In this document: in pieces, positions 6,002 to 9,921 of the stretch
Layout: every line of letters begins with the position of its first letter
Numbering within the stretch: the stretch's first letter is position 1
Assembly (NCBI GenBank): GCA_964396385.1
Contig: CAYNFH010000229.1
Span: forward strand, 1 to 9,921
DNA: 9,921 bases
Source: CAYNFH01 sp964396385
GTDB lineage: Bacteria; Armatimonadota; Chthonomonadetes; Chthonomonadales; CAJBBX01
Direction: 5' to 3'
Translations under genes and position numbers: made by a program
The notes under the pieces: model-generated
The model's input: only the letters and a program-made list of their open reading frames with translations
The model's database searches: none
What the model was told of the DNA's origin: nothing

Positions 6002-7036
6002 ATGGCGCGAACGACAGCGCGGCCCCAGGTGGCCGGCACACTGACTGCTCTGCGAGGGTCCCTTGGCGGCACCGACAGCCGATGGCTGCGCGACATGATC
6101 GAGGGCCGGCCGTGCCTGCCTCCCCAGTCGCTGCCGGAGTCCGCCGAGGAATTTGAGCTGCCGTCGGGACCTCAGATGGAGGCCGTACAGAGCCTCGCGG
6201 TTGTTCCAGAACCCCCGCCCGCCCACGTCGAGAGCTTCGGGCTCCAGGCTCCCCTGTTGGAGGAGACGGAGCCGGAGTTTGAGGGTCTCGTGGAAACGGT
6301 CCCGGAGCCGGTCCACCACTATGAGCTCTCACCGCTCGCCGAGCAGGAGACGGCTGAGGTGATCGAGACTCTGCCTGAGCAGGAGCCGGAGATTACCGCC
6401 CCCGAACCGGACGAGCCAGTCTACCACGAGCCGGCGGTCTTCGTTGCGAGCGCTCCCTGCCAGCCGCCATCCATCCTGGACCGCGCACGTCAGCTCGCGC
6501 GGCGGCTTCTTAAGGGAAGGACCGTACCGGCGAAGTGGGCGGTCCGGCTAGCCCCGGTGGCAGGTGCAGCCGTGCTGGGGATCGCACTTGCGCCATGGGC
6601 CACGCCCGGCCGGTTCCGCAAGAGCGGGGTCTCCCAGGCCGCCTTTGCCGCGCTCGCCCGGCAGTACGACGCCGCGAAGACGGACGCCGATAACGCAAAG
6701 GCGCAGGCCCGGCAGGCCGCAGCCGAAAGGGACGCGGCGCGTAAACACATCGCCAGTCTCACCGCCGTGATGGACCGTATGGCCGCCGGCTGGGACCACG
6801 CCACACAGGCGGTGCAGGCGCACAGCGAGCCGGTCTTCCTCGCCCCGCCGCCCATGCCTCGCCCGAGGCGCGAGCGCGTGGATCCCTTCCCCATCCAGTT
6901 CCAGGGGTTGGCCATCCGCCCGCACGGCGAGCAGAACGGGAAGCAGTCGGGGCAGAAAGTGGCCTCCGTGAAGTCGGCGCCGCTCCTGCCGTCCGCCGCC
7001 AAGCTGCCTCCGGACCCCTTCGTGCCGGCGAGGTAG
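6002..7036 (+). CDS. Hypothetical single-pass membrane protein with Pro/Glu-rich and coiled-coil regions
   Basis: I do not recognise this 344-aa protein. The ATG at 6002 is chosen because GGGGAG lies 7 bases upstream; an in-frame ATG at 5960 lacks any ribosome binding site. Order of parts: a basic N-terminus with a conserved-looking patch LGGTDSRWLRDMIEG (21-35); a long acidic Pro/Glu-rich stretch (about 46-148, e.g. PEQEPEITAPEPDEP); a basic segment RARQLARRLLKGR (161-173); one hydrophobic segment (about 179-200, LAPVAGAAVLGIALAPWATP); an Ala-rich coiled coil (about 210-262, rich in Ala, Lys, Asp and Gln); and a Pro/basic C-terminal tail ending DPFVPAR. The basic residues before the membrane segment favour an N-in orientation, with the coiled coil outside. 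The topology recalls cell-envelope scaffold or secretion-linked proteins, but no family can be named. It seems to be transcribed alone. Confidence 0.7.
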   Translation: MARTTARPQVAGTLTALRGSLGGTDSRWLRDMIEGRPCLPPQSLPESAEEFELPSGPQMEAVQSLAVVPEPPPAHVESFGLQAPLLEETEPEFEGLVETVPEPVHHYELSPLAEQETAEVIETLPEQEPEITAPEPDEPVYHEPAVFVASAPCQPPSILDRARQLARRLLKGRTVPAKWAVRLAPVAGAAVLGIALAPWATPGRFRKSGVSQAAFAALARQYDAAKTDADNAKAQARQAAAERDAARKHIASLTAVMDRMAAGWDHATQAVQAHSEPVFLAPPPMPRPRRERVDPFPIQFQGLAIRPHGEQNGKQSGQKVASVKSAPLLPSAAKLPPDPFVPAR

Positions 7037-7099
7037 GGGCCCACACTCCAGCCCAAAAACAGGAGAGGGAGAGGGTAGGCAGGTTCGGCGCGGATTCCT

Positions 7100-7127
7100 C
7101 TCACCTCTCACCCCTCACCTCTCACCT
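7100..7127. repeat. Four 7-bp repeats CTCACCY upstream of the dGTPase promoter
   Basis: CTCACCT, CTCACCC, CTCACCT and CTCACCT follow in exact 7-base phase. They end 3 bases before the TATAAT box at 7131, so they occupy the place where a -35 element would be expected. The rest of the gap 7037-7099 is purine/pyrimidine-biased and shows no gene or clear terminator. Confidence 0.85.
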
Positions 7128-7130
7128 GGG

Positions 7131-7145
7131 TATAATCGCGCTATG
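7131..7145 (+). promoter_or_regulatory. -10 box giving a leaderless mRNA
   Basis: A perfect TATAAT (7131-7136) is followed by only six bases before the ATG at 7143. The usual distance from -10 to transcription start puts the first base of the RNA on the A of the ATG. No Shine-Dalgarno sequence exists upstream. The start codon is well supported by the family N-terminus, so a leaderless transcript is the simplest reading. Confidence 0.65.
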
Positions 7146-8210
7146 TCCCCGCGAGAAAGACAGGAGGAGTGGGAGCGGGAGTTCCTGGCGCCGTGGGCGG
7201 CCCGGACTGTGGAGTCCAAGGGGCGGCAGCGGCCGGAGCCCCCGGATTCCGTCCGCACCGCCTTCCAGCGGGACCGGGATCGCATCCTTCACTCCAAAGC
7301 GTTCCGCCGGCTGAAGCATAAGACCCAGGTATTCATCGACCCGGAGGAGGACCACTTCCGCACCCGTCTGACCCATACGCTGGAGGTGGCGCAGATCGCC
7401 CGTACCATTGCGCGCGCTCTCCGGCTCAACGAGGACCTGACGGAGGCCATTGCCCTCGCCCACGACCTGGGACATCCTCCGTTTGGCCATGCGGGCGAGG
7501 AGGCGCTCGATGCGGTCTACCGCGAGTACGTGCCGGACGCCGGATTCCGCCACTACGAGCAGAGTCTGCGGGTAGTGGAGCTGCTGGAGGAGCACGGAGG
7601 CCATCCGGGGCTCAACCTCACGTGGGAGGTGCGGAACGGCATCGCCCACCACAGCAAGGGCCGAAAGGACCTGTCCGATACCACGGCCGAGCGCGCCTCC
7701 ACGCTGGAGGGCAAGGTGGTGCGCATCGCGGACCGCGTGGCCTACGTCAACCACGACATCGACGACGCCGTGCGGGCAGGCATCCTCACCGTGGCGGATC
7801 TCCCGACGGACGTCCTCGCTATCCTCGGCACCACGCACTCCGACCGCATCGCCACCATGGTGACCGACATCGTAGAGCACAGCGACGGCAAACCGGAGGT
7901 CGATATGTCCCCCACCATCTCCCAGGCCACGGACCGGGCCAAGGAGTTCCTCTTCGAGCGCGTTTACTGGAGCGTGGGCCGGGGCAGCGCGGAGCTCGCG
8001 AAGGCGCAACGGGTGGTTCGGGACTTGTTCCACCTTTACATGGAGGAGCCGGAGCGAATGGGCCGCGGCGATGCGCTCAATTCTGCCTCGCTGGAAGACC
8101 GTGCTCAGGCCGTCTGCGACTACGTGGCCGGCATGACCGACCGTTACGCCGTCGCCCAGTTTGCCGCCAGCTTCCTCCCCCGCGGCATGACAGGAGCGGA
8201 TTCCGCATGA
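7143..8210 (+). CDS. dgt: Deoxyguanosinetriphosphate triphosphohydrolase-like HD protein
   Basis: This 355-aa protein belongs to the shorter Dgt-like class of HD-domain nucleotide hydrolases, which release tripolyphosphate from dNTPs and help balance the dNTP pool. The N-terminus is typical: ESKGRQRPEPPDSVRTAFQ (24-42), then RDRDRILHSKAFRRLKHKTQVF (43-64). HD-site residues are H78 (RLTHTLEVAQIART), H107 and D108 (AHDLGHPPFGH, with H111 and H116), and the ADRVAYVNHDIDD block (196-208) supplying the last acidic ligand. Length is normal and no domain is missing. The protein is cytoplasmic. It heads an operon: its TGA overlaps the ATG of the cystathionine gamma-synthase/lyase gene as ATGA. Transcription probably starts on the ATG itself. 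Substrate preference among dNTPs cannot be told from the sequence. Some Dgt homologues limit phage replication, but nothing here shows a defence role. Confidence 0.92.
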   Translation: MSPRERQEEWEREFLAPWAARTVESKGRQRPEPPDSVRTAFQRDRDRILHSKAFRRLKHKTQVFIDPEEDHFRTRLTHTLEVAQIARTIARALRLNEDLTEAIALAHDLGHPPFGHAGEEALDAVYREYVPDAGFRHYEQSLRVVELLEEHGGHPGLNLTWEVRNGIAHHSKGRKDLSDTTAERASTLEGKVVRIADRVAYVNHDIDDAVRAGILTVADLPTDVLAILGTTHSDRIATMVTDIVEHSDGKPEVDMSPTISQATDRAKEFLFERVYWSVGRGSAELAKAQRVVRDLFHLYMEEPERMGRGDALNSASLEDRAQAVCDYVAGMTDRYAVAQFAASFLPRGMTGADSA

Positions 8211-9343
8211 GATTCGCCACGCGCGCCATCCACGTCGGCCAGGAGCCGGACCCAGCTACGGGGGCGACCATCACGCCCATCTACCAGACCTCCACCTACA
8301 CGCAGGAGGGGCTGGGGCAGCACAAAGGCTATGAGTACGCCCGCTCCTCCAACCCTACTCGCTCCGCGCTGGAAGAGTGCCTCGCGTCCCTGGAGAACGG
8401 CCGGTACGGCGTCGCCTTCGCCTCCGGCATGGCGGCCGAGACCGCCGTGGTGAACCTGGTCAGCGCGGGGGAGCACGTCGTGGTGGCGGAAGACCTGTAC
8501 GGAGGGACCTACCGCCTCTTCGAGAAGGTCTTCCGCCGGTACGGCGTGGAGTTCACGTACGTGGATGCCCGCGATCCGGCCAAGGTGGCGGAGGCCATCC
8601 GGCCGAACACGCGGCTCGCCTGGATCGAGACGCCGACCAATCCCCTGCTCCAGCTCGTCGATATCGCGGCGGTGGCGGAGGTCACGCGAGCGCGCGGCGT
8701 GCCCCTCGCGGTGGACAACACCTTCGTCAGCCCCGCCCTCCAGAACCCGCTGGACGTGGGCGCTGACGTGGTGGTCCACTCGACCACCAAGTACCTTGGG
8801 GGGCACTCAGACGTGATCGGCGGCGCTGTGGTGACGAGCGACGAGGAGATTTACCAGACGGTGAAGTTTCACCAGAACACCATGGGCGGCGTGCCCGGGC
8901 CATTTGACGCCTGGCTGGTCTTGCGCGGGGTAAAGACGCTGGCGCTCCGGATGCAGGCGCACAGCGCCAACGGCATGGCCATAGCGGGCTTTCTGGCCTC
9001 GCACCCGCGCGTCGAGGTGGTCCACTACCCCGGACTGACCACGCACCCCCAGCACGAGCTGGCGAAGCGGCAGATGCGCGGCTTCGGCGGCATGCTCTCT
9101 TTCGCCGTGAAGGGCGAGCTGGAGGAGGCGAAACACGTGCTCTCGCGCCTGCGTATCTTCGCGCTGGCGGAATCCCTCGGCGGCGTGGAGTCCCTCATCG
9201 GCCATCCGGCCACCATGAGCCACGTGGCGGTGCCCCGCGAGGAGCGCTACCGCCGCGGCATCACCGATGGCCTCCTACGGGTGTCGGTGGGCATCGAAGA
9301 TCCTGAGGATCTGCTCGAAGACCTCCAGCAGGCCCTCTCTTAG
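8207..9343 (+). CDS. metB: Cystathionine gamma-synthase / gamma-lyase family PLP enzyme
   Basis: This 378-aa protein has the normal length for the Cys/Met-metabolism PLP family. The start ATG 8207 overlaps the upstream stop as ATGA, with AGGAG 10 bases before it; the open frame further upstream is a shadow within the dgt gene. Active-site residues: Y44 and R46 (YEYARSSNPTR) for the PLP phosphate of the neighbouring subunit, the ASGMAA loop (72-77), Y98 (DLYGG) stacking on PLP, D170 (AVDNTF) on the pyridine nitrogen, K195 (STTKYLGGH) as the Schiff-base lysine, and R358 (LLRVSVGIED) for the substrate carboxylate. E328 in SLGGVESL is typical of gamma-acting members. The enzyme could make cystathionine from an activated homoserine and cysteine, or cleave cystathionine to cysteine; sequence alone does not decide. 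The symbol is therefore provisional. No other methionine genes are adjacent, and no riboswitch is seen. Confidence 0.92.
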   Translation: MRFATRAIHVGQEPDPATGATITPIYQTSTYTQEGLGQHKGYEYARSSNPTRSALEECLASLENGRYGVAFASGMAAETAVVNLVSAGEHVVVAEDLYGGTYRLFEKVFRRYGVEFTYVDARDPAKVAEAIRPNTRLAWIETPTNPLLQLVDIAAVAEVTRARGVPLAVDNTFVSPALQNPLDVGADVVVHSTTKYLGGHSDVIGGAVVTSDEEIYQTVKFHQNTMGGVPGPFDAWLVLRGVKTLALRMQAHSANGMAIAGFLASHPRVEVVHYPGLTTHPQHELAKRQMRGFGGMLSFAVKGELEEAKHVLSRLRIFALAESLGGVESLIGHPATMSHVAVPREERYRRGITDGLLRVSVGIEDPEDLLEDLQQALS

Positions 9344-9577
9344 CAGCCGTACGAGCAGGAACAACTGCCCGTCCGCTTGCGTCCTTCCTACAAAGCCATG
9401 CGTAGAGCCGCACCGGTCGACGTGTCCAATCCATGCTGCGGACAAGCGAGGTTCAACATTCCGTGTAGACAGATATTCACGGAACCTGCAGCCTCACTTC
9501 TCCGTATCTCGCACGAAGGTCCGGCACAGCCTTCCACAACGGTGTGGGGAGCAGTTCCAGACCGACCGGAGGAAGAC
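9344..9577. other. Non-coding gap before the Cys-rich gene, with one small hairpin
   Basis: No convincing gene, terminator or promoter was found. TTCCGTG (9459-9465) pairs with CACGGAA (9478-9484) over a 12-base loop. AGGTTC (9449-9454) could pair instead with GAACCT (9482-9487), so two exclusive folds are possible. The frame of the following gene stays open back to ATG 9377, but that part looks non-coding in composition and has no ribosome binding site. Confidence 0.4.
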
Positions 9578-9742
9578 ATGAAGCATCCCGTCTGTGCAGT
9601 CCGTGGCTGTACTTGCGCGGCGTGCTGGGAGCTCATTCCCGGCTACTTCACTGGCCGGGAGCCCCTTCTGTGCAGCCTTCACTGGCAGCAGATCTGCCGG
9701 GAGAGCAGTATCCAGGCGGAGTGTTACAGACGCCTGGCGTGA
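9578..9742 (+). CDS. Small Cys-rich, probably zinc-binding protein
   Basis: This 54-aa protein starts at ATG 9578, which has GGAGG at 9568-9572 and a 5-base spacer, one of the best ribosome binding sites in the window. It has seven cysteines: C6, C11, C13, C16, C32, C40 and C49. The first cluster (CAVRGCTCAAC) and the later CSLHWQQIC (C32, H35, C40) could hold one or two zinc ions in a small zinc-finger-like fold. No signal peptide or membrane segment is present. I do not recognise a family. A longer reading from ATG 9377 (121 aa) is possible but unsupported. It stands alone after the metB-like gene, with a 7-bp stem (9712-9718 with 9731-9737) overlapping its end. Confidence 0.6.
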   Translation: MKHPVCAVRGCTCAACWELIPGYFTGREPLLCSLHWQQICRESSIQAECYRRLA

Positions 9743-9795
9743 GCCTCACTGGCCGGGTCGGAGTGGCGGAGCTGCCGCCCGGCCCGGCCGTATCC

Positions 9796-9823
9796 GTCCG
9801 TCCTCCGTCTTCCGTCCTTCGTC
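9796..9823. repeat. Four 7-bp repeats, NTCCGTC type
   Basis: GTCCGTC, CTCCGTC, TTCCGTC and CTTCGTC follow in exact 7-base phase, 53 bases after the Cys-rich gene. The unit matches the tract at 385-412. The rest of 9743-9921 shows no gene. Confidence 0.75.
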
Positions 9824-9910
9824 CCTTCACGGCGTAACCGCGCCTCTGGCTGCGTATCAAAAGATGAAACACCTCGCTTCCAGAACACGTATTCCCACCG
9901 GCCGAGACTT

Positions 9911-9916
9911 GATAAT
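9911..9916 (+). promoter_or_regulatory. Possible -10 box at the window edge
   Basis: GATAAT lies 5 bases before the end of the window in an otherwise GC-rich context. No good -35 is seen 16-18 bases upstream, and the downstream gene is outside the window, so this cannot be confirmed here. Confidence 0.2.
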
Positions 9917-9921
9917 ACAGC

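Noticed and set aside
7122..8033. Minus-strand open frame of 303 codons opposite dgt
   Set aside because: The plus strand carries all HD-domain motifs. The antisense translation has no recognisable motif and would run through the dgt promoter.
7622..8206. Upstream extension of the metB-like frame to 573 codons
   Set aside because: The extra part overlaps dgt in another frame and is Arg/Gly/Pro-rich nonsense. The family N-terminus begins exactly at ATG 8207.
8144..8806. Minus-strand open frame of 220 codons opposite the metB-like gene
   Set aside because: It is antisense to a well-supported PLP enzyme. Its composition is that of a GC-driven shadow.

Overview
The window is GC-rich bacterial chromosome, densely coded, with strong third-position GC. 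That GC bias is why long spurious ORFs lie opposite and beside the real genes. No phage, IS, plasmid, CRISPR, rRNA or tRNA signature is visible. The gene set (SpoVR, DUF1015, a PhnP-like hydrolase, a DinB-fold protein, a Dgt-type HD hydrolase, a Cys/Met-metabolism PLP enzyme and a secreted glycosidase-like protein with a discoidin domain) together with dispersed intergenic repeats would suit a free-living Armatimonadota/Chloroflexota-type bacterium. That placement is a low-confidence guess.

Layout: (1) 1-356 is the 3' end of a spoVR-family gene. It converges on a minus-strand PhnP-like metallo-beta-lactamase-fold hydrolase (424-1239), and a 20-bp perfect hairpin separates the two. (2) 1469-3018 is a minus-strand pair, a DUF1015 protein followed by an overlapping small four-CxxC zinc-ribbon protein, ending at a hairpin built of 7-bp repeats. 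(3) 3110-5266 diverges from DUF1015 across a short region with a perfect extended -10 box. It encodes a secreted discoidin plus clan GH-A-like protein that appears to start at CTG. (4) 5291-5403 is a foldback intergenic repeat with one duplicated arm, followed by a short palindrome and a DinB-fold gene (5438-5914). (5) 6002-7036 encodes an unrecognised single-pass membrane protein with an acidic Pro/Glu-rich N-terminal half and a coiled coil. (6) 7143-9343 is a two-gene operon: a dGTPase-like HD hydrolase, probably on a leaderless mRNA, and a cystathionine gamma-synthase/lyase, coupled by an ATGA overlap. (7) 9578-9742 is a 54-aa Cys-rich protein with a strong ribosome binding site.

The most unusual signal is not a gene. 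At least six places carry short tandem repeats with a period of 7 bp (one adjacent tract has period 8). Two of these tracts reverse orientation and so form the hairpins at gene ends. One sits directly upstream of the dGTPase -10 box, and one lies inside the DUF1015 coding sequence, where gain or loss of a unit would shift the frame. The genes do not form one obvious pathway; most look like independent housekeeping or accessory units.
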